NCBI GenBank assembly: GCA_945861405.1 | Contig: CAMAUL010000013.1 | Span: forward strand, 1-59,563 | Direction of reading: 5' to 3' | Source: Candidatus Methylobacter oryzae | Lineage (GTDB): Bacteria > Pseudomonadota > Gammaproteobacteria > Methylococcales > Methylomonadaceae | Length of the DNA stretch: 59,563 bases | In this document: piece after piece, positions 8,900 to 15,824 of the stretch | Layout of the letters: each line of letters opens with the position of its first letter | Numbering within the stretch: position 1 is the first letter of the stretch | Notes under the pieces: generated by a model | What the model saw: the letters and a program-made list of their open reading frames with translations, nothing else | Told to the model about the DNA's origin: nothing | Database searches by the model: none | Program-made: the position numbers and the translations under genes

Positions 8900-9859
8900 T
8901 TATCGTTGCAGCAACTTGGCAAAGCTGTCGGTTGCCGCAACCAACGCATCGATCATTTCCTCGCCCTGAGCGACATGCCCGGCATTGGGCAATACGATAT
9001 AGTCGGCCTTCGGCAATGCTTTATGCAGGCTGTAACCGGCTTCCATCGGGCAGACAAAATCATAGCGTCCATGAATGATAATTGTTGGAATTCCAGCCAA
9101 GCCGCCGCAGTTGTCCATAATCTGATTTTCTGAAATGAAATAACGATGCTTGGCATAATGCAATTCCATGCGCACCTGCTTAATCATAAGCTCCGTCACA
9201 TGTTCGCCTTTCGGACTCGACTGATAATCGTTGCCTAATGCCACCTGACCGCCCCAAGCCATCCATTCCTTAGCGGCCCGCCTTTGCGCCACCTCGTCAT
9301 CACCCCATAACGCATCGCACAGCCCCGGAATCAGATTGCCCCGCCCCTGCCCCTGCTCCGGGATGATTTCAAGCAAGCGCTGCCATTGCTCGGGATAAAT
9401 TTTGCCCGCGCCGTCTTTGGCAAACCAGTCCAAATCTTGCTGCCGCACCAAGAACACGCCGCGAATAATCAAGCCCAAAACCTTGTCTTGATGCTGCTGG
9501 GCATACAGCAAAGCCAGCGCCCCGCCCCACGAACCGCCAAACACCAGCCATTGCGCTATAGCCAGCTCGTTACGGATACGCTCCATATCGTCGATTAAAT
9601 CCTGAGTGGTATTGTTTTCCAGCTCGCCAAAAGGCAGTGACAGGCCGCAGCCCCGCTGATCAAACAGGATAATACGATAAAGCTCGGGATTAAAAAAACG
9701 CCGGTGGTCGGGTTTGGTGCCGGAACACGGGCCGCCGTGCAGGAAAATTACCGGAATGCCGTCGGGATTGCCGCTTTGCTCCACATAAACTGCATGTTTG
9801 CTGCCGGTTTCGAGGAAAAAGCTGTGGTAGGGGAGTATTTCAGGATAAAGGGTTTTCAT
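8900..9859 (-). CDS. pip: Proline iminopeptidase (alpha/beta hydrolase, S33)
   Basis: A cytoplasmic exopeptidase that releases N-terminal proline. The 319-residue protein has the nucleophile elbow GGSWGG (around residue 110), the family's DQRGCGLS motif and the C-terminal catalytic His in NAGHVAQG. The oxyanion motif reads HGGPC rather than the usual HGGPG. Length fits the family. It stands alone, with repeat DNA downstream and a separate gene upstream. Confidence 0.9.
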   Translation of the reverse strand: MKTLYPEILPYHSFFLETGSKHAVYVEQSGNPDGIPVIFLHGGPCSGTKPDHRRFFNPELYRIILFDQRGCGLSLPFGELENNTTQDLIDDMERIRNELAIAQWLVFGGSWGGALALLYAQQHQDKVLGLIIRGVFLVRQQDLDWFAKDGAGKIYPEQWQRLLEIIPEQGQGRGNLIPGLCDALWGDDEVAQRRAAKEWMAWGGQVALGNDYQSSPKGEHVTELMIKQVRMELHYAKHRYFISENQIMDNCGGLAGIPTIIIHGRYDFVCPMEAGYSLHKALPKADYIVLPNAGHVAQGEEMIDALVAATDSFAKLLQR

Positions 9860-9924
9860 TGTTCATTCGAATTAAATGCTCTATTGACGCTCTCCCCCAG
9901 CTAAAGAAAGGAGAAGATGTCACA

Positions 9925-10473
9925 TTACAACACAGTTAGATGATCGCTACTCTCGGTATGAACCAGATCGCCGCTACGTTGCAAGACGAAATAACCCCGT
10001 CTTAACGCCTCTTCTTTGGCATCATCATTAATATGAAATGCGGCTATCGCGCCATATTGCTTAAATGTCTGATAGATGGGAAACAATTGTTTAAAATGCT
10101 TCATTTTCCGGTCTAACTTATCAAGATCTTTTTTATGCGCCTTATACTTTACTTCGACAACCGCGATAGCATCGCCATTAGTCATGACCAGATCATACTC
10201 TTCCTGAATTTGACCACGGTGCTTTTCCATATTTTTTACCACATCATCAAAATGAATCTTGCCCAAGTGATTGTCTTTTATCAGGCTTTGAAAAAAGAAC
10301 TCTTCGGCAACATCACCCTGATTGTTGGTTACATTGCCAAGATGAATACCCATGCGCTTAAGTGTTTCACTTGTTTCTTTCATTTGCTCATCAGTTGCCT
10401 TTTGCGCCTCGTGCAAATTTTTGCTGTCAACAGCAAGACTTGCAACCAAGGCTTTTAGCTCATCATCGGTCAT
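9925..10473 (-). CDS. Hypothetical protein with PD-(D/E)XK-nuclease-like core
   Basis: A 182-residue protein (start 10473, MTDDELKALV; the frame runs 25 codons further upstream but that part looks non-coding). The N-terminal third is a helical coiled coil. Then GDVAEEFFFQSL, EYDLVMTNGD and VVEVKYKAHKKDL follow, which matches the E...D...ExK pattern of the restriction-endonuclease fold. This type of orphan protein is widespread but uncharacterised. No methyltransferase or other partner lies next to it. Nuclease activity is inference from the pattern only. Confidence 0.65.
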   Translation of the reverse strand: MTDDELKALVASLAVDSKNLHEAQKATDEQMKETSETLKRMGIHLGNVTNNQGDVAEEFFFQSLIKDNHLGKIHFDDVVKNMEKHRGQIQEEYDLVMTNGDAIAVVEVKYKAHKKDLDKLDRKMKHFKQLFPIYQTFKQYGAIAAFHINDDAKEEALRRGYFVLQRSGDLVHTESSDHLTVL

Positions 10474-10658
10474 TTTTAACCCCCAAGTATTTGTACTGCC
10501 CAAGATTTTAGCATAGTAAACATGGACACATAAAAAATCAGCAACCAAGGAACCGATGCGACCGCCTCCATATATTTATCCAGTACTAAAAGCGCATTAA
10601 TTTAAGTTCGTGGGCCGGTGGTTTCGCGCCTTACACGGATTCTTGCAGCTTTTCAGAC

Positions 10659-10692
10659 AAAAAAAAGGGAGGGGTTTGAAACCCTCCCTTTT
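10659..10692 (-). terminator. Rho-independent terminator after the outer-membrane protein gene
   Basis: Read on the minus strand, AAGGGAGGG and CCCTCCCTT pair around a short loop and are followed by a run of T. It lies just downstream of the stop at 10717. Confidence 0.9.
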
Positions 10693-10716
10693 CCGGATTT
10701 GTTTTTAAGCGTTTGC

Positions 10717-11553
10717 TTAGAAACCTAGACCGAGGTAACCGCCAGCGGTAACGCCGTCTGTGTTAACCCCATCAAGTCTGCCTGTAGTATAGTGATAACG
10801 AACATCGGAGCCTACATAAATATCTTTCCAGATTTTATAATCAGCACCGAGACCGACCACTAAGCCAGGATTTAAAACGGTAACAGCACCGGAAGGAGGA
10901 CTGATGATATTTAAATCGAGACCAACAGGGATTAACCAAGGCCTGAAAGCACTGCCTTTAAAGAATTTAACTTTTGGTGAAGCAGATAAGTTTAATTGAT
11001 TAGTGGTAACATTCTGACCAGTTAAAAGACTTAATGTACTTTTGTTATATTCTTTATATTCAACATTCAATTCAGCCAAAACTTCTGTTTTATCCATCAA
11101 ACCAAACAGATTATCATTCACACTGAAATCAAAACCTGCACCGAAATACCACGCATCTTTATCTGAACGATTTGCATTACTTCCAACTAACAAATCAGCG
11201 TTGCCATCGCTATTTGTTCCGCCACGTGTTTGATTAGCATGAGCATAACCGCCACGGAAGAACACCATGTTATCTTTGCTTCTTTTGTCTTTTGGAGCAG
11301 ATTTAACCGAGTTCATCCACTGATCCAGTTCCTGAATTTTGCCAGCGTCAGCACTGGAACGACCTGCCGCTCTCAAGCTGCTTAATTCAGCTTGCATGGC
11401 CTGGAGCTGCGCCTGCATTGCGTCTACTTTATTGCTTGCCGCGTCTGCAACGCGCTCTGCTTTTGAGTGCGCCATAGCTTGTGGAGAAGCCAATACACCG
11501 GCCATTGCTAATGTTGCTGCAATGCCCAGCGCTAGTTTAGTTTTATTGATCAT
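10717..11553 (-). CDS. Outer-membrane beta-barrel protein with coiled-coil N-terminus
   Basis: A 278-residue secreted protein. A clear signal peptide (LALGIAATLAMAGVLASPQAMA) is followed by a heptad segment rich in Gln/Ala (VDAMQAQLQAMQAELSSLRAA). A barrel-like region with alternating aromatic strands then ends in LGLGF, a C-terminal Phe typical of BAM substrates. I cannot name the family. A strong AGGGGGATAA Shine-Dalgarno precedes the ATG and a strong terminator follows, so it is likely a well-expressed single gene. Confidence 0.8.
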   Translation of the reverse strand: MINKTKLALGIAATLAMAGVLASPQAMAHSKAERVADAASNKVDAMQAQLQAMQAELSSLRAAGRSSADAGKIQELDQWMNSVKSAPKDKRSKDNMVFFRGGYAHANQTRGGTNSDGNADLLVGSNANRSDKDAWYFGAGFDFSVNDNLFGLMDKTEVLAELNVEYKEYNKSTLSLLTGQNVTTNQLNLSASPKVKFFKGSAFRPWLIPVGLDLNIISPPSGAVTVLNPGLVVGLGADYKIWKDIYVGSDVRYHYTTGRLDGVNTDGVTAGGYLGLGF

Positions 11554-11958
11554 TTATCCCCCTCATGAGGTTGTTATTTTACAAAAATTTGCTTTAATAC
11601 AACAAAGCCATACTTCCGATGTGAATAGTAGCAGTTAAACCGATTCCCTACAAGTTTTAACGTCATTTTTTAATCATTAATAAACCTTTATTTATCAACA
11701 GCTAAAATATTATTTATGTCTGGAATGCTTGATTGTAGGTAAAAAACAACAAACCATTCGCCTGATTACATCCAAACCGCAGTTAAAATTCTGCACACTG
11801 TTCGCGGCAATATAAAATCCAAAATTAACCATTTTATATAGAGTACCTGTTGAACCAACGCAGAAAATTCAAAACCATAAATGTGGTATTCTCTGCGCTT
11901 ACTGTAGTAAAAAGCAGAGTGTAAGTTAACCTATCACTTTAATAGAGAGGATCAGATC
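11554..11958. other. AT-rich intergenic region, nothing further recognised
   Basis: 405 bases between the divergent outer-membrane protein gene and the toxin-antitoxin pair. It must contain promoters for both. I see no gene, strong dyad or dispersed repeat here. Confidence 0.6.
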
Positions 11959-12183
11959 ATGCAGGCGATTGAGTTTGAATCAGTTCTACACAATGGACAG
12001 CTTAAAATCCCTAAACGTCACAAAAGCTGGGAAGGTCGGCATGTCAAAGTTATTTTATTGACCAATGAACTACCCATAGAACAAAAAGCCGATACGGTTT
12101 TTAAGCTGCTATCGGAACTATCCGATGACTTTATGGAACAAGGCAGGCAGCAATTACCCGTACAATTGAGGGATGATTATTAA
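11959..12183 (+). CDS. VapB-type antitoxin
   Basis: A 74-residue small protein (MQAIEFESVLHNGQLKIPKR) with the look of the AbrB-like or DUF2281-like antitoxins that precede PIN-domain toxins: a short beta N-terminus (HVKVILL) and an acidic, Gln-rich C-terminal tail that would wrap the toxin. A GAGAGGATC ribosome-binding site lies upstream. Its stop overlaps the toxin start (TAATG). By family precedent it would neutralise the toxin and repress the operon. Confidence 0.8.
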   Translation: MQAIEFESVLHNGQLKIPKRHKSWEGRHVKVILLTNELPIEQKADTVFKLLSELSDDFMEQGRQQLPVQLRDDY

Positions 12184-12578
12184 TGTTCATGCTGGATACC
12201 AATATATGTATTTATATTAAGAAAAATAATCCACCGCAAGTACTAGCAAAGTTGCAATCGCTACCTGCTGAACAGGTCTGTATGTCTTCAATTACCTATG
12301 CAGAACTATTCTATGGCGCAATAAAAAGCCAACAACCCGTCAAAAATATTGAAATAATATTTGCATTAAAATCGGTTATTCCTATCTTGCCTTTTGATGA
12401 GCCTGCCGCTGAGCAATATGGTCAAATTCGCGCCAATCTTGAAAAAAAAGGGCTGATTATTGGCTCGAATGATCTACTCATCGCTGCCCATGCCTTAAGC
12501 CAAGATCATATATTGGTTTCTAACAACTTACGCGAATTTGACCGGGTGGATGGTTTAATAACGGAAAATTGGCTGTAA
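12183..12578 (+). CDS. vapC: VapC-type PIN-domain toxin (ribonuclease)
   Basis: A 131-residue PIN-domain protein. The acidic catalytic set is visible: Asp in MLDTN, Glu in TYAELFYG, Asp in GSNDLLIAAHA, and Asp in REFDRVDGL. PIN toxins of this type cleave tRNA or rRNA with Mg2+. The start is at 12183 in a TAATG overlap with the antitoxin; MLDTN at 12189 is an alternative. The pair stands alone between unrelated housekeeping genes. Confidence 0.9.
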   Translation: MFMLDTNICIYIKKNNPPQVLAKLQSLPAEQVCMSSITYAELFYGAIKSQQPVKNIEIIFALKSVIPILPFDEPAAEQYGQIRANLEKKGLIIGSNDLLIAAHALSQDHILVSNNLREFDRVDGLITENWL

Positions 12579-12632
12579 TTATCACAAAATTCTTTTAGCC
12601 AATTCGCTTTGTTTTAACCCTTATCCACACAC

Positions 12633-13721
12633 ATGACATCAACCCCGGACATCACCATCATTGGCGGCGGCATTATCGGCCTACTCACTGCCCGCGAATT
12701 TATTAAGACTGGCGCTACCGTCACGATTATTGAAAAAAATAAACTGGGTCAGGAATCGTCCTGGGCGGGCGGCGGTATTTTGCTGCCGCTTTATCCGTGG
12801 CGACAACCGGATGCGATTACCCGCTTGGTGATACAAAGCCTGAAACTGTATCCGACTTTAGCGGCGCAATTAACGTCTGAAACCCTGATAGACCCGGAAT
12901 GGACTCCCTGCGGCTTACTGATTGCTAAAAATCCCGACCTTACTGCGGCTGTTAACTGGTGCGAGGCTAACGGCATTTTATATCGGCCTGCTGGCGCCGA
13001 TTTTTTTAACACGCTTAACACTATCCCAGACCAGCCGCTGTGGCTGCCCGAAATTGCCCAGGCGCGAAATCCCCGTCTGGTTAAGTCGCTAAAACAAGAC
13101 CTGATTAATAAAAGCGCTACGCTAATAGAGCATTGCGAGTTAACTGCCGTTACCGTCACCAAAAACCGCATTACCGCAATCACCACCACGACCGGCCAGC
13201 TCCCTGTCAACCGGCTTATTATTGCTGCGGGTGCCTGGACTGGACAGTTGTTTGCTGCCGCTACCGGCGATGCGCCAAAAATCGCTCCGGTTAAGGGCCA
13301 GATGCTGTTATTCGATGCCGAGCCGGAAACATTGAGCTATATGGTGCTGGATGGCGATCAATACCTGATCCCGCGACGCGACGGCAAAATACTGGCGGGC
13401 AGCACGGTAGAACAGGACGATTTCAATAAGACTATGACGACAGAAGCCAGAGACCGGCTACATGCCTTTGCAGTCAATTTATTGCCGTCGCTAAAAAGCT
13501 TCCCCGTTATTAACCACTGGGCGGGATTAAGGCCGGGCACTGAACACGGCATCCCCTACATTGACAAGCATCCCGAGATCGGCAATTTATACATTAATGC
13601 CGGTCATTTTAGAAATGGCTTGGCGATGGGGCCAGCGTCAGCGCAACTGATGGTCGATCTTGTTTTGGATCGGCCTACTGCGGTAGCGCCGGAACCTTAT
13701 AAACTAACCAGTGAACACTAA
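12633..13721 (+). CDS. thiO: Glycine oxidase ThiO (FAD-dependent)
   Basis: Oxidises glycine to iminoacetate for the thiazole moiety of thiamine. The 362-residue DAO-family protein has the FAD-binding motif [15 protein letters not shown] at residues 9-23, [18 protein letters not shown], and the C-terminal [18 protein letters not shown]. The end of the gene is five bases from pyrD on the same strand. No other thi gene is in the window. A related amino-acid oxidase cannot be excluded. Confidence 0.85.
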   Translation: MTSTPDITIIGGGIIGLLTAREFIKTGATVTIIEKNKLGQESSWAGGGILLPLYPWRQPDAITRLVIQSLKLYPTLAAQLTSETLIDPEWTPCGLLIAKNPDLTAAVNWCEANGILYRPAGADFFNTLNTIPDQPLWLPEIAQARNPRLVKSLKQDLINKSATLIEHCELTAVTVTKNRITAITTTTGQLPVNRLIIAAGAWTGQLFAAATGDAPKIAPVKGQMLLFDAEPETLSYMVLDGDQYLIPRRDGKILAGSTVEQDDFNKTMTTEARDRLHAFAVNLLPSLKSFPVINHWAGLRPGTEHGIPYIDKHPEIGNLYINAGHFRNGLAMGPASAQLMVDLVLDRPTAVAPEPYKLTSEH

Positions 13722-13726
13722 TACCC

Positions 13727-14740
13727 ATGAATCTTTATCCTTTACTACGCCCTCTGTTATTTTCCCTCGACCCTGAAACCGCTCACGAAGTGACGCTTAA
13801 GCTTCTAAATGCGGCCCATGTGTCGGGCTTATCCAAACTGATCTACCCTGAAATCGACCACAAACCCGTCACCGTCATGGGGCTGGACTTTAAAAACCCG
13901 GTCGGCCTTGCTGCCGGTCTGGATAAAAACGGCGATTATATTGACGCGCTGGCCGCATTGGGTTTCGGTTTTGTAGAAATCGGCACGGTAACGCCGCGCC
14001 CGCAACCGGGCAACCTGAAACCACGCTTGTTCAGGTTGCCTGAGCATCAAGCGATCATCAACCGCATGGGCTTTAACAACTTGGGCATAGATCACTTGCT
14101 GACTCAGGTAGAGAAAAGCCGTTACACCGGCATTCTGGGCATTAACATCGGCAAGAATTTCGATACACCGATTGAACATGCGGCGGACGATTATTTGATC
14201 GGTTTGCGCAAGGCTTACCCCTTTGCCAGCTATATCACCATTAACATTTCTTCGCCGAACACCAAAAACCTGCGCCAGTTGCAACAGGGCGATGAGCTCA
14301 AAAGCCTGATTGCTACGTTAAAAGAGCAGCAACTGAAACTGCAACAAGAACACAAAAAATACGTGCCTTTAGCCCTGAAAATAGCGCCCGATCTGAGTCC
14401 CGATGAAATAACCCATATTGCCAAGCTGTTGCTGGAATTTGAAATAGACGGCGTGATTGCGACCAATACCACAATTGCCAGGGACAAGATTGCAGGCCAT
14501 CCGCTTGCCAATGAAGCAGGCGGTTTGAGCGGCGCACCAGTCAAGGATCAATCAACTTTTGTTGTGCGCGGCTTGGCGGCTGAATTGAACGGCAAGATTC
14601 CGATTATTGCGGCGGGCGGGATTTTAACTGCCGACGACGCGCAAGAAAAATTGGCGGCAGGAGCGAGTCTGGTGCAGATATACAGCGGCCTTATTTATCG
14701 CGGGCCGCAACTGATAGAGGATATAGTTAGGAGCCTATGA
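13727..14740 (+). CDS. pyrD: Dihydroorotate dehydrogenase (quinone), class 2
   Basis: Membrane-associated FMN enzyme of pyrimidine synthesis. The 337 residues include the N-terminal amphipathic helices ([20 protein letters not shown]), the motif [14 protein letters not shown], the substrate-binding FNNLGID segment, and NISSPNT with the class 2 catalytic Ser. The length matches E. coli PyrD (336). It is probably co-transcribed with thiO. Confidence 0.96.
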   Translation: MNLYPLLRPLLFSLDPETAHEVTLKLLNAAHVSGLSKLIYPEIDHKPVTVMGLDFKNPVGLAAGLDKNGDYIDALAALGFGFVEIGTVTPRPQPGNLKPRLFRLPEHQAIINRMGFNNLGIDHLLTQVEKSRYTGILGINIGKNFDTPIEHAADDYLIGLRKAYPFASYITINISSPNTKNLRQLQQGDELKSLIATLKEQQLKLQQEHKKYVPLALKIAPDLSPDEITHIAKLLLEFEIDGVIATNTTIARDKIAGHPLANEAGGLSGAPVKDQSTFVVRGLAAELNGKIPIIAAGGILTADDAQEKLAAGASLVQIYSGLIYRGPQLIEDIVRSL

Positions 14741-14810
14741 TCCTGGAAAAATCATTTCGTCCACGAAAACCACAAAAAGCACGAAAATTTTCAAAGAACC
14801 AATTTGTCAT

Positions 14811-14850
14811 CTGCATGGATGCAAGAGGAAGAGCAATCAGGACAATTGCG
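14811..14850 (+). repeat. Element A copy 2 (degenerate, intergenic)
   Basis: CTGCATGGATGCA is intact, but the following segment reads AGAGGAAGAGCAATCAGG, so the ribosome-binding-site/ATG portion is lost. The copy ends near GACAATTGCGC. Confidence 0.75.
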
Positions 14851-14865
14851 CTTAAATAAGCGAAT

Positions 14866-14953
14866 ATGGAGGCGCGACTTCAGTCGCGCTAATAGCTGTT
14901 ATCGTCACTGCCGGTGTCTGATGTCTTATGCGCGACTAAAGTCGCGCCTCCAT
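14866..14953. repeat. Inverted repeat, GGAGGCGCGACTTCAGTCGCG family
   Basis: Arms GGAGGCGCGACTTCAGTCG and its near-complement (CGACTAAAGTCGCGCCTCC) flank about 40 bases. A related shorter copy lies inside the ATP-grasp gene at 43454-43511. Confidence 0.88.
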
Positions 14954-14994
14954 TTACCCTAAAAGTAGCAATAACCGGTATTATTTTTCCTCCT

Positions 14995-15193
14995 GATTAG
15001 CTAGATGCTTCAGCTAGCTCCAAAGAGTGCGTCATTCCGGCATGGATGCCGGAATCCAGGCACAGGGACGTGAAGCTATAGCTGGCATCCGAGTCTAAAT
15101 CATGCGGCACGGTATCAACAAGTTACCATCCATGGCTCTGGATTCCGGCATCCATGCCGGAATGACGGTGCTAGCTGAAGCATCTAGCTAATC
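14995..15193. mobile_element. MITE of about 199 bp with perfect 24-base terminal inverted repeats
   Basis: The terminal repeats at 14995-15018 and 15170-15193 are exact complements (core CTAGATGCTTCAGCTAG). Inside them lies a second dyad, CGTCATTCCGGCATGGATGC against GCATCCATGCCGGAATGACG. There is no coding capacity. The inner part resembles the elements at 8580 and 26810. Confidence 0.9.
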
Positions 15194-15208
15194 AAGTCCT
15201 ATTTTATA

Positions 15209-15307
15209 TTGTTATTAGCGCTATTTGGGATGGCGGGTTCCAGTGCTTTTGGCATTTATCAATATCGCGTTATAAAACAACTCATTGAGGAATTAGAAGA
15301 TGCTTAA
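15209..15307 (+). CDS. Small membrane-like ORF, possibly 5'-truncated
   Basis: From the ATG at 15230 it encodes 25 residues (MAGSSAFGIYQYRVIKQLIE and a short acidic tail); a TTG start at 15209 would add LLLALFG to complete a short hydrophobic segment. The frame is stopped just upstream inside the MITE, which ends at 15193, so the original 5' end may have been lost. It overlaps the next small ORF by eight bases. Unknown function. Confidence 0.35.
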   Translation: MLLALFGMAGSSAFGIYQYRVIKQLIEELEDA

Positions 15308-15413
15308 TTCAATTATTATGTTTTTCATTGGTTTAATATTTGTTTTCTTTGTTGGCTATTTAGCCTGGGATTCTTATCTGGAATTTAAAAAGCATGAGCC
15401 GCAGAAAAACTGA
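15300..15413 (+). CDS. Small single-pass membrane protein
   Basis: 37 residues starting MLNSIIMFFIGLIFVFFVGY: one strongly hydrophobic helix followed by a charged tail (WDSYLEFKKHEPQKN). A GAGGAATTAGAAG stretch sits ahead of the ATG, and the ORF overlaps the preceding small ORF, suggesting coupling. Too short for family assignment; it resembles accessory single-helix subunits, but this is only a shape argument. Confidence 0.45.
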   Translation: MLNSIIMFFIGLIFVFFVGYLAWDSYLEFKKHEPQKN

Positions 15414-15433
15414 ACAAGGGAGTCTTGTATTAC

Positions 15434-15492
15434 GCTGGTTCCCAAGCTCCAGCCTGGGAATTCAGTTTTGGAAGCTCTAGCTTCCAGCACAA
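15434..15492. repeat. Palindromic repeats (CCCAAGCTCCAGCCTGGG; GGAAGCTCTAGCTTCC)
   Basis: Two adjacent near-perfect dyads in the spacer ahead of the PAS-GGDEF-EAL gene. No gene is seen between 15414 and 15824. A run of eleven C lies at 15678-15688. Confidence 0.75.
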
Positions 15493-15677
15493 AAATCGTG
15501 TTAGAATAAATTTAGCTTGCAGTCTATGCGGTTTTTATAGAGTAGATAAATGATGGACTATGAAAATGGATGCAGATATTTTGATAATGGGATCATGCAA
15601 CACTAAAAACACGAGCTGAAAGCCTATGTTATTTTTTTATGACGCAGTAATGCCTTGTTTATCAAGCGATTTTTATA

Positions 15678-15688
15678 CCCCCCCCCCC
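15678..15688. repeat. C11 homopolymer tract upstream of the PAS-GGDEF-EAL gene
   Basis: Eleven C in the untranslated region about 140 bases ahead of the ATG at 15825. Confidence 0.85.
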
Positions 15689-15824
15689 GCATAGAGCCGG
15701 CGCCCTGTCAAGGGTTTTTTGCGTCCTTTCTTGACCAGATGTGCATATTGGAACGTAGCGCACAGGCCCTGCAGGTTTTGCGCAAGATAGTCATGTGGGA
15801 CATTAATCAACGGGTGGATAGTTA

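Noticed and set aside
8574..9078. Plus-strand ORFs of 90 and 150 codons near the pip 3' end
   Set aside because: They lie in the MITE and element A, or antisense to pip, and owe their length to palindromic repeats.
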